A stretch of 64,000 bases of DNA from Collinsella aerofaciens (GTDB taxonomy: Bacteria > Actinomycetota > Coriobacteriia > Coriobacteriales > Coriobacteriaceae). The stretch covers positions 1 to 64,000 of the forward strand of contig NZ_JADPCJ010000001.1 of assembly GCF_015670795.1 (NCBI RefSeq). The letters are read 5' to 3'. A program made the translations under genes and the position numbers. Within the stretch, counting starts at the first letter, position 1; each line of letters opens with the position of its first letter. The notes under the pieces were generated by a model, which saw only the letters and a list, made by a program, of their open reading frames with translations, was not told where the DNA came from and ran no database searches. This document shows, one piece after another, positions 6,155 through 14,540 of this stretch.

Positions 6155-7405
6155 TTAGAGAGCGGGTGGGAGGGTGTCGAGGAGGGCATGGGCGGTGTTG
6201 GCGGCGCAGTCGCGTGAGTCGATGATGTAGTCGGCCCAGGCGCGGTAGCGCGGCATACGCTGCTCGGCCAGCTTGTCGATGCCGTCGCGCGCGGTGATGG
6301 GGCGGCCCTTGTGGGCGAGCTCGTCGAGCTTGCGGTTGAGCATCACGATTTGGCTGTTTTGGTGCAGCAGAGGGTAGTTCTCGTCGCGCGTAACCACGCC
6401 GCCGCCGGTGGAGAGCACCAAGCCGCTGCGCTTGGAGATGTCGGCCAGCGCTGCCGTCTCCTGCTCGCGGAAGGCCGCCTCGCCGCACTTGATGATAAAG
6501 TCGGCGCAGGGCATGCCCAGGCGCTCCTCGAGGGCGCGATCGAGATCGATGTGCTCGCGGCCCGTGAGCTGGGCGATCTGCTCGCCCACGCGGGTCTTGC
6601 CCGAGCCCGGCATGCCGATCAGCGCGATGTTCTGTTCACGGCGTGACAGGCGCTCCGTTACGTCCAGGATCCTCTCGCGCGGGGTGGCTTTGCCGGTATA
6701 GCGCTCGACAGCTTGTGCCGCCTGGGCAACAAGCATAAGCAGGCCGCCGATGCAGGGGATGCCGCGGCGCTCGGCCTCGAGCATCAGGCCCGTGCGGGCG
6801 GGGTTGTAGACAATGTCGATGACGCCCTCGAGCGCATCGAGGCCTTCGAGCGTGCAAGGCGCGTCGGGGCAATGGGGGAACATGCCGGCGGGCGTGCAGT
6901 TGACGAGTAGGGAGGCGTCGGACTGCTGCGCGATATTGTCGTAGTTGACCTCGCTCGTGCGACCCACGGGTACGACGATGGCGCCCATGTCTCCCAGCAC
7001 CATACTTGCCGTGGTGCCGGCGCCGCCGGTGGCACCGAGCACGAGGGCCTTCTTGCCGGCAACCTCAACGCCCAACTCCTCGACCAGGCACTGGAAACCG
7101 AAGTAGTCAGTATTATCGCCGTGCAGGCGGCCGTCGGGCAGGCGCGTGATGGTGTTGACGTTGCCCATGCGCTCGGCGAGCGGGCTCAGCTCGTCCAGGT
7201 ATTCCATGACGGCGCGCTTGTAGGGGATGGTCACGTTGGTGCCCTCCCATTCGTCGCCCGTCATAAAAGCCTCAAGATCCTCGGGCTCGCGCTCAAAACG
7301 CACGTACTCAAGCCCCGCCAGCTCCTTGTAGATGGTCGGGGTGTAGCTGTGGCCCAGCACGCGGCCCAGCACGCCGTAGGGGCGGGTTGCGGCGGTATCG
7401 GTCAT
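6155..7405 (-). CDS. aroE-aroK: Fused shikimate dehydrogenase / shikimate kinase
   Basis: 416 residues with two enzymes in one chain. Residues 1 to about 250 are shikimate dehydrogenase: substrate site 'GHSYTPTIY', 'GTNVTIPYK' with the catalytic lysine, 'NTDYFGF', and the NADP Rossmann turn 'GATGGAGTTA'. Residues 258-416 are shikimate kinase: P-loop 'GMPGSGKT', 'HIDLDRALEE', 'FREQE' and 'STGGGVV', with a lid around 'HKGRPIT'. It converts 3-dehydroshikimate through shikimate to shikimate-3-phosphate, two steps that are not adjacent to aroQ's step in all organisms. The ATG at 7405 directly abuts the pheA stop, and GGAGGTG inside pheA provides the ribosome site. The fusion fixes a 1:1 ratio of the two activities. 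Confidence 0.95.
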   Translation of the reverse strand: MTDTAATRPYGVLGRVLGHSYTPTIYKELAGLEYVRFEREPEDLEAFMTGDEWEGTNVTIPYKRAVMEYLDELSPLAERMGNVNTITRLPDGRLHGDNTDYFGFQCLVEELGVEVAGKKALVLGATGGAGTTASMVLGDMGAIVVPVGRTSEVNYDNIAQQSDASLLVNCTPAGMFPHCPDAPCTLEGLDALEGVIDIVYNPARTGLMLEAERRGIPCIGGLLMLVAQAAQAVERYTGKATPRERILDVTERLSRREQNIALIGMPGSGKTRVGEQIAQLTGREHIDLDRALEERLGMPCADFIIKCGEAAFREQETAALADISKRSGLVLSTGGGVVTRDENYPLLHQNSQIVMLNRKLDELAHKGRPITARDGIDKLAEQRMPRYRAWADYIIDSRDCAANTAHALLDTLPPAL

Positions 7406-8551
7406 CTAGAGCACCTCCGTGTAGCTGCCAAAGTAGGTGAAGCTCTCGCATACGTCGTCGATCGAATCGAGCAGGTCGTCGAGGGCCTTGCTGCCAAAGG
7501 GACAGTCCAGGTCAAAGTAGAACATAAACTCAAAGTCGCGACCGGGGATGGGGCGGCTCTCGAGCTTGATGAGGTTGATGTTGAGTGCGTAGAAGCGCTC
7601 GAGCACGCGATAGAGGGCGCCCGGCTCGTTGGCCGTGGTGATCATGAGCGAGGTACGGTTGGCACCGGGATAGACGCGTGGCTCGCGGCTGATGACGACA
7701 AAGCGCGTGTAGTTGTTGTCCGAGTCCTGGATGTCGGACTCCAGCACCTCCAGGCCATAGAGTGCCGCGCAGCTGCGCGATGCGATGGCGGCAACATCGG
7801 TGCGGTCGGAATTGGCGACCATCTCGGCCGACATGGCGGTGTTGGGGTACTTGGTGGCGTGCAGGTCGTGGGACTCGATAAAGCCCGCACACTGGGCAAT
7901 GGCTTGGCCGTGGCTGTAAACCTCGCGCACGTCGGCGAGCTTGGTGCCGGGCTTGACGAGCAGATTGTGGTCGATCTTGAGGCGCAGCGAGCGCACGATG
8001 TGGAAATCGAACTGGGCGAGCAGGTCGTAGACGGCGTTGACCGATCCGGCAGTTGAGTTTTCGATGGGCAACACGCCAAACTCGCAGAAGCCGTCGCGCA
8101 CAGCGCGCATAACGCCTTCGAAGGTCTCGAAAAACGCGATGTCGGGCACGTCGAAGAGCTTGCACGCGGCTATCTGGCTATAGGCACCTTCTACGCCCTG
8201 GCAGGCAACGGTGGCCGTTTGAGGGAAGGGCGTGTCGGAGGCTGCAGCCGTGGCGTGGGCCTTTTGCGAGACGGTGATGCCCTTGAGCTCGTTGATGTAG
8301 CGCTGCTGCTCGGCTTTGCTCATGCTCATGAGGAGACGGAACAGGGTGATGGTCTGCGCCTCGTAGCGCTCGGGCGCGCGGCTGGCGAGGTTGTTGAGTT
8401 TTGAGCGCTCGCGGGCGGGGTCAAAGACGGCCTTGCCCATCTCGATCTTTGATTTGGCGACCTCGGTGGCAATGTCCATACGCTCGACAAAGCTGTTGAG
8501 GAGCGTGGTGTCGATGCCATCGATGGCCTGGCGGATGTCAGCAAGGTCCAT
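7406..8551 (-). CDS. pheA: Chorismate mutase / prephenate dehydratase (P-protein)
   Basis: 381 residues from ATG 8551, chosen over GTG 8566 because AAAGGGG is correctly spaced. The N-terminal helical part (about 1-90, 'DIRQAIDGIDTTLLNSFVER') is an AroQ-class chorismate mutase. About 105-285 is prephenate dehydratase ('GVEGAYSQIA', 'PIENSTAGSV', 'SHGQAIAQC', catalytic 'TRFVV'). The C-terminal ACT domain has 'NEPGALYRVL' and 'ESRPIPG', the phenylalanine-binding signature, which predicts feedback inhibition by Phe. It makes phenylpyruvate from chorismate. It lies between a long inverted repeat and the aroE-aroK fusion. Confidence 0.95.
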   Translation of the reverse strand: MDLADIRQAIDGIDTTLLNSFVERMDIATEVAKSKIEMGKAVFDPARERSKLNNLASRAPERYEAQTITLFRLLMSMSKAEQQRYINELKGITVSQKAHATAAASDTPFPQTATVACQGVEGAYSQIAACKLFDVPDIAFFETFEGVMRAVRDGFCEFGVLPIENSTAGSVNAVYDLLAQFDFHIVRSLRLKIDHNLLVKPGTKLADVREVYSHGQAIAQCAGFIESHDLHATKYPNTAMSAEMVANSDRTDVAAIASRSCAALYGLEVLESDIQDSDNNYTRFVVISREPRVYPGANRTSLMITTANEPGALYRVLERFYALNINLIKLESRPIPGRDFEFMFYFDLDCPFGSKALDDLLDSIDDVCESFTYFGSYTEVL

Positions 8552-8572
8552 AGGGACCCCTTTCACGTGTCG

Positions 8573-8648
8573 GTGATTTTTCTGGGACGGGGATTAAAAA
8601 ATCATTGTGTAACTAATGATTTTTTAATCCCCGTCCCAGAAAAATCAC
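8573..8648. repeat. Perfect 34-bp inverted repeat between aroC and pheA
   Basis: The left arm 8573-8606 is the exact reverse complement of the right arm 8615-8648, with an eight-base spacer 8607-8614. Each arm contains a G-rich block (CTGGGACGGGG or its complement) and an A6/T6 run. It is much longer than a normal intrinsic terminator and is not followed by a separate T tract. It could be a mobile palindromic repeat, an mRNA-stabilising hairpin or a segmental terminator inside the operon. Confidence 0.9.
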
Positions 8649-8687
8649 TGGGTGGGCGTGGGGGCCGGAGTTGGCCCCCAGAGATTT

Positions 8688-9785
8688 TTAGAGCTGGGCG
8701 GCGTCCTCTAGGAGGGCGTCCCAAATCGCGAGGGCAGCGGCTGCTTCGGCAACGGGGACGGCGCGCGGGACGATGCAGGGGTCGTGACGGCCGTGCACCG
8801 AGAGCTCGGCATTTTCCATAGCGTCCATGTCCACCGTCTGCTGCTCGCGGCCAATGGAGGGCGTCGGCTTTACGGCCATGCGCCACATGACGGGCGCGCC
8901 GGTGGAGATGCCGCCCAGGATGCCGCCGGCATTGTTGGACTCGACCGCAATCCCGCCGGTCTCGGCGTCGATGCGATACGGGTCGTTGTTCTCGCTGCCG
9001 CGCATGGCGGCCACGGCAAAGCCCATGCCAAACTCCACGCCCTTTACGGCGGGAATGCCAAACGCGATTTGCGCGATGCGGTTCTCGATGCCGTCGAACA
9101 TGGGGTCACCGATGCCCGCGGGAAGCCCGTAAATGCCGCACTCCACGATGCCGCCGATGCTGTCGAGTTCGTCGCGCGCGGCCAGGATCTCCTCGCGCAT
9201 GCGGCCGGCTGCGGCGGCGTCAATGCACGGCAGATCGTTCGTAAGGATCGCCTTGCGGTCGGCCTCACGATAGACCATATCGTCCATCGGCAGGTCGGAG
9301 ATGCCGCCGATCTGCGCGACGTGCGCCATGACCTGAATGCCGCGGGCCTCGAGCGCCTGCAGCGCGATCCCGCCGGCGATGCATAGAGGGGCCGTCAGAC
9401 GGCCGGAGAAGTGCCCGCCGCCGGCGACGTCGTGCATGTTGTGGTACTTCACACGCGCCGGAAAGTCTGCGTGCCCAGGGCGGGGCCTGCGGCGCAGCTC
9501 GGAGTAATCCTTGGAGCGCGTGTTGGTGTTCTCGATAATCGCGGCGATGGGCGCGCCGGTGGTATGTCCATCGACAACACCGGCGATGATGTGGGCGGCG
9601 TCGGCCTCGCGGCGTTTGGTCGCGGTCTCGTCGCGACCGGGAGCGCGACGGTCGAGGAAGGCCTGCAGCTTCTCCTGGTCCACGGCGATGCCCGCCGGAA
9701 TGCCATCGAGCGAGCAGCCGATAGCGGGGGAGTGCGACTGGCCGAAGATGCTTAAGTGCAAGACGTTGCCAAAGGTCGAGGACAT
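8688..9785 (-). CDS. aroC: Chorismate synthase
   Basis: 365 residues. It removes phosphate from EPSP using reduced FMN to give chorismate, the branch point to Phe, Tyr, Trp, folate and quinones. Conserved signatures are 'FGQSHSPAIG' near the N-terminus, 'RRAPGRDETATKRREAD', 'GGHFSGRLTAP' and the C-terminal 'PRAVPVAEAAAALAI'. The ATG is one base past the aroA stop, so translation is coupled. Between its stop and the inverted repeat lies a GGGGGCC/GGCCCCC stem (about 8660-8677) without a T tract. Confidence 0.97.
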   Translation of the reverse strand: MSSTFGNVLHLSIFGQSHSPAIGCSLDGIPAGIAVDQEKLQAFLDRRAPGRDETATKRREADAAHIIAGVVDGHTTGAPIAAIIENTNTRSKDYSELRRRPRPGHADFPARVKYHNMHDVAGGGHFSGRLTAPLCIAGGIALQALEARGIQVMAHVAQIGGISDLPMDDMVYREADRKAILTNDLPCIDAAAAGRMREEILAARDELDSIGGIVECGIYGLPAGIGDPMFDGIENRIAQIAFGIPAVKGVEFGMGFAVAAMRGSENNDPYRIDAETGGIAVESNNAGGILGGISTGAPVMWRMAVKPTPSIGREQQTVDMDAMENAELSVHGRHDPCIVPRAVPVAEAAAALAIWDALLEDAAQL

Positions 9786-9786
9786 G

Positions 9787-11106
9787 CTATTCCTCCTCGA
9801 GTGTGACCTTGCCGCCCAGCAGGCGGTAGTGGTCGAAGAAATCGGGATAGGACTTGTTGACGGCCTCGGCGCCGTGGATCACGACCTCGCCGGTGGCACG
9901 GCTTGCGGCGATGGCGGCCATCATGGCGATGCGATGGTCGTTGTGCGAATCGACCTCGCCGCCGGTAAAGGCATCGACACCCTTGATGATGAGGTCATCG
10001 CCGGCAATGCGCACCTGCGCGCCCAGCGCGGTGAGCTCGCGGGTGGTGGTGACCAGGCGGTCGGATTCTTTGATACGCAGACGGGCGCAATCGCGGATAA
10101 AGGTGCGGCCCTGTGCCAGCGAGGCCACGGCCGAGATAACGGGTACCAGGTCGGGAATGTCGTGGGCACTCATCTCAAAGCCGGCGAGCTTGTCGGACTG
10201 CACGGTGGCGGCGTTGGTGGAGCGCACGATGCGGGCGCCAAAGCGCGAAAGCGCAGCAAGCACGTTGCGGTCGCCCTGTGCGGAGCTCAGCGACACACCC
10301 TCCACGGTGATGGGGTCGGAGCCGATGGCGCCGGCGCACAGCCAAAAGGCGGCGTTGGACCAGTCGCCCTCGACGGCTACGCTGCCGGGCGTGCGGTACG
10401 AGCCGCTGCTTACGCGGAAGTTCGTGACCTCGGGCTGGCCGTCCTTGGCCGGAATACGCTCGACGTTGACCTCGACGCCAAAGGCCTTCATTGCCTGGAT
10501 CGTCAGGTTAATGTACGGGCGGCTCTCGATCAGGCCGGTCACCTGTACGCAGGAGGGCTGGGCCAGCAGCGGTGCTGCCAGCAGTAGGCCCGAGATGTAC
10601 TGTGAGCTCACGTTTCCCGGCAGCACAAAGGTGCCCGGGCGCATGCGTCCGCTCGTCTTGAGCGGAAAACCGCCCAGACCCTGTAGGTCGCAGCCGGCGG
10701 CGATGATCTCGTCCGAGAGCGGGGACAGCGGGCGGGCGCCCAGACGACCCTGGCCCACAAAGGTGGCCTCTGCGCCCAGCGCGCAGGCGACGGGCAACAT
10801 AAAGCGGAGCGTGGAGCCGCTTTCGCCGCAGTCAAGCGTGCCGCCGGCAAGGGCCTTGAGCAGGCCAAACTCAATACTCTTCATGGTGGGGTGGACCTGG
10901 AAGCCGTCCTCGACGGTCTCGATGCGAGCACCCAGGGCCGTAAGGCAACGCACCGTAGCCTCGATGTCGGCGCAGGTGGTGTTGCAGGTGACGTGTGTCT
11001 CGCCGTTGGCAAGCGCAGCGCAGATGATCAGGCGATGCGCCATCGACTTGGACGCGATGGCGGGAACGGTGCCCTTGAGCGGGGAGGGGGTTATGCGGGC
11101 TAGCAT
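9787..11106 (-). CDS. aroA: 3-phosphoshikimate 1-carboxyvinyltransferase (EPSP synthase)
   Basis: 439 residues. It joins PEP to shikimate-3-phosphate, making EPSP. Visible are the N-terminal 'SKSMAHR' substrate lysine motif, 'LDCGESGSTLRFMLP' (PEP/S3P loop), 'GNVSSQYISGLLLAAPLL', 'VEGDWSNAAFW', 'KESDRL' and 'NDHRIAMM'. The start overlaps the aroB stop by seven bases. Length and motifs are ordinary for the family. Confidence 0.97.
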   Translation of the reverse strand: MLARITPSPLKGTVPAIASKSMAHRLIICAALANGETHVTCNTTCADIEATVRCLTALGARIETVEDGFQVHPTMKSIEFGLLKALAGGTLDCGESGSTLRFMLPVACALGAEATFVGQGRLGARPLSPLSDEIIAAGCDLQGLGGFPLKTSGRMRPGTFVLPGNVSSQYISGLLLAAPLLAQPSCVQVTGLIESRPYINLTIQAMKAFGVEVNVERIPAKDGQPEVTNFRVSSGSYRTPGSVAVEGDWSNAAFWLCAGAIGSDPITVEGVSLSSAQGDRNVLAALSRFGARIVRSTNAATVQSDKLAGFEMSAHDIPDLVPVISAVASLAQGRTFIRDCARLRIKESDRLVTTTRELTALGAQVRIAGDDLIIKGVDAFTGGEVDSHNDHRIAMMAAIAASRATGEVVIHGAEAVNKSYPDFFDHYRLLGGKVTLEEE

Positions 11107-12206
11107 GCGGATGCGTCTCCCTTCTGGCCGAGGCCCTCGGCAATTAAATCATGGAAGGTGGAAAGCGGCGTGCGGTCGATGCTGCAGCGGCCAATGCCGT
11201 GTGGAATCACCAAGTCGATCGTGTCACCGGCGCGTTTTTTGTCGTGCAGCGCCTCGGCAAAGACGGCGTCGGCCGAAAGCTCGCAGCGAGTCTTGAGGCC
11301 ATGACGGGCGCAGAGCTCTTCGATGCGGCCGGGCAGCTCGGCGTCGCAAATGCCGTGCAGGGCCGCGGCGCGCGTGATAATGCCCATGCCGATCGACACG
11401 CAGTTGCCGTGTCCCAGCTCAAAGTGCTCGCAGGCCTCGACGGCGTGTCCGGCGCTGTGCCCAAAGTTGAGCAGCTTTCGCTGGTTGGTTTCGCGCTCGT
11501 CGGCAACGACCACGGCGCGCTTGATGTCGATATTGCGGACGATAATGAGCGCCACGCGGGCCACGTCCTGGTTAAGCAGCTCCAGCGTGAGCGGGGTTTT
11601 CTCCAGTTCGGCGAAAAGCTCCGGATCGGCAATGACGGCGTGCTTGATGACCTCGCCGCAGCCGTCGGCGAACTGTTCGGGCGTGAGGGTGGCAAGGCAT
11701 CCCACGTCGGCGATAACCACGCTCGGCTGCCAAAAGGCACCGGCGAGATTTTTGCCTGCGGCCAGGTCGATGGCCGTCTTGCCGCCCACCGACGAGTCCA
11801 CCATGGCGAGCAGGCTCGTGGGAATCTGTACAAACTTGCAGCCGCGCATGTAGGTGGCGGCAACAAAGCCGACCACATCGCCCACGACGCCGCCGCCGAG
11901 CGCCACGATCACGTCGGAGCGCGAAAGCTCGTGCTCGGCCACAAATTCCAAGATGTTGATGTAGGTCTCGGCGCGCTTGTGTGCTTCGCCGGCCTCGAAG
12001 GTGTAGATGCTTACCTCGTAGCCTGACGCTTCCAGGCTCTGTTTGACAGGCATTTGGTAGAGCGGGCCCACGTTGGTGTCCGTCACGATGACGGCCTTGG
12101 TGCCGCCGGCAGTGGCGCGCACGAGCGGTCCCGCCTGCTCCAGCAAAAACGTGCCAACATGCACCTGGTATGGGCGTGCAGTGTCGATATCGATGGTAAT
12201 CGCCAT
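11100..12206 (-). CDS. aroB: 3-dehydroquinate synthase
   Basis: 368 residues from ATG 12206 with AAAGGA upstream. It cyclises DAHP to 3-dehydroquinate using NAD+ and a divalent metal. Motifs: 'GGGVVGDVVGFVAATYMRG' for NAD binding, 'IPTSLLAMVDSSVGGKT', and metal ligands in 'GCGEVIKHA', 'NFGHSAGHA' and 'LGHGNC'. It is the second enzyme of the pathway; its gene follows tyrA and overlaps aroA. Confidence 0.97.
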   Translation of the reverse strand: MAITIDIDTARPYQVHVGTFLLEQAGPLVRATAGGTKAVIVTDTNVGPLYQMPVKQSLEASGYEVSIYTFEAGEAHKRAETYINILEFVAEHELSRSDVIVALGGGVVGDVVGFVAATYMRGCKFVQIPTSLLAMVDSSVGGKTAIDLAAGKNLAGAFWQPSVVIADVGCLATLTPEQFADGCGEVIKHAVIADPELFAELEKTPLTLELLNQDVARVALIIVRNIDIKRAVVVADERETNQRKLLNFGHSAGHAVEACEHFELGHGNCVSIGMGIITRAAALHGICDAELPGRIEELCARHGLKTRCELSADAVFAEALHDKKRAGDTIDLVIPHGIGRCSIDRTPLSTFHDLIAEGLGQKGDASAC

Positions 12207-12242
12207 AAGCTTCGGTCCTTTCGACCTGGCGTGATGGGTGGT

Positions 12243-13157
12243 CTAGTGGGAGGCCTCGTCGTCGAGTGCGCGCTTGATGCGGTCGCCCTCGGCAAGGAGA
12301 ATCTCCAGATAGCGCTGGTCGCGGTCCTTGAGCGCACGGCTGTAGGCGCCGAGCGACTCGATCAGGTGGTCGATCTCGAAGGCAAGCGCGTCGGCGTCGT
12401 CGATCATGAGCTCGGACCACATTTGCGGGTTGAGGTGCGCCACGCGGGTGAGATCGCGGTAGCTACCGGCTGAAAAGCCGTGGTGGACCTGGGCGGTCGG
12501 GCTCTTTACGTAGGCGTTGGACACCACGTGCGCAAGCTGGCTCGTGAAGGCGATGACGCGGTCGTGCTCGGCGGCGCTGGTCACGGTGAACTTGCCAAAG
12601 CCCAAGGGGCGCACCATCTCGCGCACCTGGCCCAAAAGCTCCAGTTTGAGCGCATCGTCCACCGCGGGCGGCACGAGCACGAGTGGCGCGCCCTGGAACA
12701 GGTCGGCGCGGGAGTGTGCGTAGCCCGAGTACTGCGTGCCCGCCATGGGGTGTGCGCCCACAAAGTAAAAGCCGTGCTTACGGGCAAGCTCAAAGGCACG
12801 TTCGCACACGATGCCCTTGACGCCCACGGTGTCGATCACTACGGGACCCATGATGGCCTCGGTGTCGGTGGCGTCGGCGAGGGCCTGGGCATGCGCCTCG
12901 AGCCACTCGATGCAGGCCTCGGGGTAGCAAGCCAGGACGATGATGTCGCATTCGCCGAGTGTCTTGTCGTTGAGCTCTCCGGCGACAGTGCCCATGCTGG
13001 CGGCCGTCATGACATCGTCATCGGGGTCCCAGGCCAGCACGCGGACGCCCGCCTGTGCATAGCCGCGGGCAAAGCTACCGCCGATGAGGCCAAGGCCGAC
13101 GATGCCGGCGCACTTGGGGCTGCCCTGGTTAACGCGCGCGTTTCTCACCGTACCCAT
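12243..13157 (-). CDS. tyrA: Prephenate dehydrogenase
   Basis: 304 residues from ATG 13157; the GGAG before it overlaps the end of the DAHP synthase gene. It oxidatively decarboxylates prephenate to 4-hydroxyphenylpyruvate, the tyrosine branch. The NAD-binding turn 'IVGLGLIGGSFARG' is near residue 20, followed by 'ACYPEACIEWL', 'GAHPMAGTQYSGYAHS' (substrate site with the catalytic H) and an all-helical C-terminal dimer domain. No ACT domain is visible, so feedback control probably sits elsewhere. Confidence 0.94.
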   Translation of the reverse strand: MGTVRNARVNQGSPKCAGIVGLGLIGGSFARGYAQAGVRVLAWDPDDDVMTAASMGTVAGELNDKTLGECDIIVLACYPEACIEWLEAHAQALADATDTEAIMGPVVIDTVGVKGIVCERAFELARKHGFYFVGAHPMAGTQYSGYAHSRADLFQGAPLVLVPPAVDDALKLELLGQVREMVRPLGFGKFTVTSAAEHDRVIAFTSQLAHVVSNAYVKSPTAQVHHGFSAGSYRDLTRVAHLNPQMWSELMIDDADALAFEIDHLIESLGAYSRALKDRDQRYLEILLAEGDRIKRALDDEASH

Positions 13158-13160
13158 GGG

Positions 13161-14183
13161 CTACTCCATGGTCTCTTGGCAGACAACCTCGCGGATGGCT
13201 CGGATGCGGCGCATGGTGTCGTCGAACTGATCGGGGGTGAGGGCCTGGGCGCCGTCGGACCAGGCGCGGCTCGGCTCGTCGTGGACCTCGATCTCTAGGC
13301 CGTTGGCACCGCAGGCGGTCGCGGCGAGCGCCATGGGTTCGACGTAGCGGGTGTAGCCGGTGGCGTGGCTGGGGTCGGCAACGACGGGCAGGTGCGACAG
13401 GTGGTGCAGCACCGGCACGGCGTTGAGGTCGAAGGTGTTACGGGTGCGGGTCTCGAAGGTGCGGATGCCGCGCTCGCACAGGATGACGTTGTCGTTGCCC
13501 TCGCTCATGATGTACTCGGCTGCCATAAGCAGCTCGTCGATCGTGCCGGACATACCGCGCTTGAGCAGAATCGGGGTCTGGGTCTTGCCGACCTCCTTGA
13601 GCAGGGGGAAGTTCTGGGCGTTGCGGGCGCCGATCTGCATGACGTCAATCTTCTTGTCCAAGAAGACCTGCACGTCGCGTGGATCCATGATCTCGGTGAC
13701 GATCGGCATGTCGAGCTCGGCAGACGCCTCGCACAGCAGGTCGAGGCCGGCGGGGCCCATGCCCTGGTAGGCGTAGGGGGAGGTGCGGGGCTTGTAGGCA
13801 CCGCCGCGCAGCATCGTGGCACCGGCGGCCTTCACGCGGCGGGCGATGCGGATGAGGTTCTCGCCCTCGACGGAGCACGGGCCGGCGATGACCTGGAACT
13901 GGTCGCCGCCGATCTTGACGCCGTGGCCGCAGTCGATGACGGAGTCCCCGGGGTGGAACTTGCGGTTTGCGCGCTTGAACGGCTCGGAGACGCGCTGCAC
14001 GCGCTCGACGACATCCATGGACTCGAGCAGGAACGGGTCGATCTTGGTCGTATCGCCCACCAGGCCGATGATCGTCTCGTTCTCGCCGCGCGAGACATCG
14101 GTCTTCAGGCCCTTTTTCTCAATCCAGCTGACGATATGGCCGACGGCCTCGTCGCTGGCGCTCTGCTTTAAAATTGCAATCAT
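13161..14183 (-). CDS. aroF: 3-deoxy-7-phosphoheptulonate (DAHP) synthase with N-terminal regulatory domain
   Basis: 340 residues from ATG 14183, supported by AGAGG six bases upstream; a longer in-frame reading from 14231 would begin inside the leader hairpin. It condenses PEP and erythrose-4-phosphate, the committed step. The first 70 residues form a ferredoxin-like/ACT-like regulatory domain as in Thermotoga-type enzymes. The barrel carries 'IAGPCSVEG', 'LRGGAYKPRTSPYAYQG', 'QIGARNAQNF', 'LKRGMSGTIDELL' and 'VVADPSHATG'. Metal ligands C, H, E and D are in place. It is the first gene of the operon. Family members of this type are usually inhibited by Phe or Tyr; the symbol is chosen for family, not inhibitor. 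Confidence 0.95.
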   Translation of the reverse strand: MIAILKQSASDEAVGHIVSWIEKKGLKTDVSRGENETIIGLVGDTTKIDPFLLESMDVVERVQRVSEPFKRANRKFHPGDSVIDCGHGVKIGGDQFQVIAGPCSVEGENLIRIARRVKAAGATMLRGGAYKPRTSPYAYQGMGPAGLDLLCEASAELDMPIVTEIMDPRDVQVFLDKKIDVMQIGARNAQNFPLLKEVGKTQTPILLKRGMSGTIDELLMAAEYIMSEGNDNVILCERGIRTFETRTRNTFDLNAVPVLHHLSHLPVVADPSHATGYTRYVEPMALAATACGANGLEIEVHDEPSRAWSDGAQALTPDQFDDTMRRIRAIREVVCQETME

Positions 14184-14216
14184 GGTGTGCCTCTCACCTC
14201 GATGGATAACTTTTGC

Positions 14217-14241
14217 AAAAACGGCCCGCATCGCGAGCCGT
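14217..14241 (-). promoter_or_regulatory. Attenuator-like terminator in the leader of the aromatic operon
   Basis: On the minus strand ACGGCTCGC pairs with GCGGGCCGT (one wobble) around a GAT loop, directly followed by TTTTTGC. It lies 33 bases upstream of the DAHP synthase ATG and about 20 bases downstream of a TATAAA at 14262-14267. A terminator between promoter and first gene implies attenuation, but no clear antiterminator was identified. Confidence 0.55.
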
Positions 14242-14346
14242 GTATATATGGTGCATGAGAGTTTATACTATCTGACTCGCTTTTGCCTTCTAAAGTGGGC
14301 CGTTGCGCCGCGTCTTCCTCGGAATTGCAAAGCTTTTTCTTTTATT

Positions 14347-14376
14347 TTGATAGCCCGTGGCGCACTTGGGTATAAT
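14347..14376 (+). promoter_or_regulatory. Promoter of tRNA-Arg(CCG)
   Basis: TTGATA (14347-14352), an 18-base spacer and a perfect TATAAT (14371-14376), 11 bases before the tRNA. Confidence 0.8.
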
Positions 14377-14387
14377 GCCAGTCGTTC

Positions 14388-14464
14388 GCCCTATTAGCTC
14401 AGGGGATTAGAGCGTCTGCCTCCGGAGCAGAAGGCCGTTGGTTCGAATCCAACATGGGGCACCA
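14388..14464 (+). tRNA. tRNA-Arg (anticodon CCG)
   Basis: A 77-base cloverleaf including an encoded CCA (14462-14464). The acceptor 14388-14394 pairs with 14454-14460. The anticodon stem TCTGC/GCAGA encloses CTCCGGA, anticodon 14422-14424 (CCG), reading CGG. The T loop TTCGAAT is present. Confidence 0.96.
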
Positions 14465-14475
14465 TCGAACGTAAG

Positions 14476-14512
14476 ACCGTCCGAACCTCGCATGGTCCGG
14501 GCGGTTTTTCTT
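14476..14512 (+). terminator. Intrinsic terminator after tRNA-Arg(CCG)
   Basis: A 12-base stem (14476-14487 with 14494-14505) with one wobble and one mismatch, followed by TTTTTCTT. Confidence 0.85.
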
Positions 14513-14540
14513 ATACCGACGCGACGTGATGGGACGTGGT

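Noticed and set aside
14184..14231. In-frame upstream start of the DAHP synthase gene at 14231
   Set aside because: It lies within the leader hairpin and lacks a ribosome site, while ATG 14183 has AGAGG at the right distance and gives the family N-terminus.
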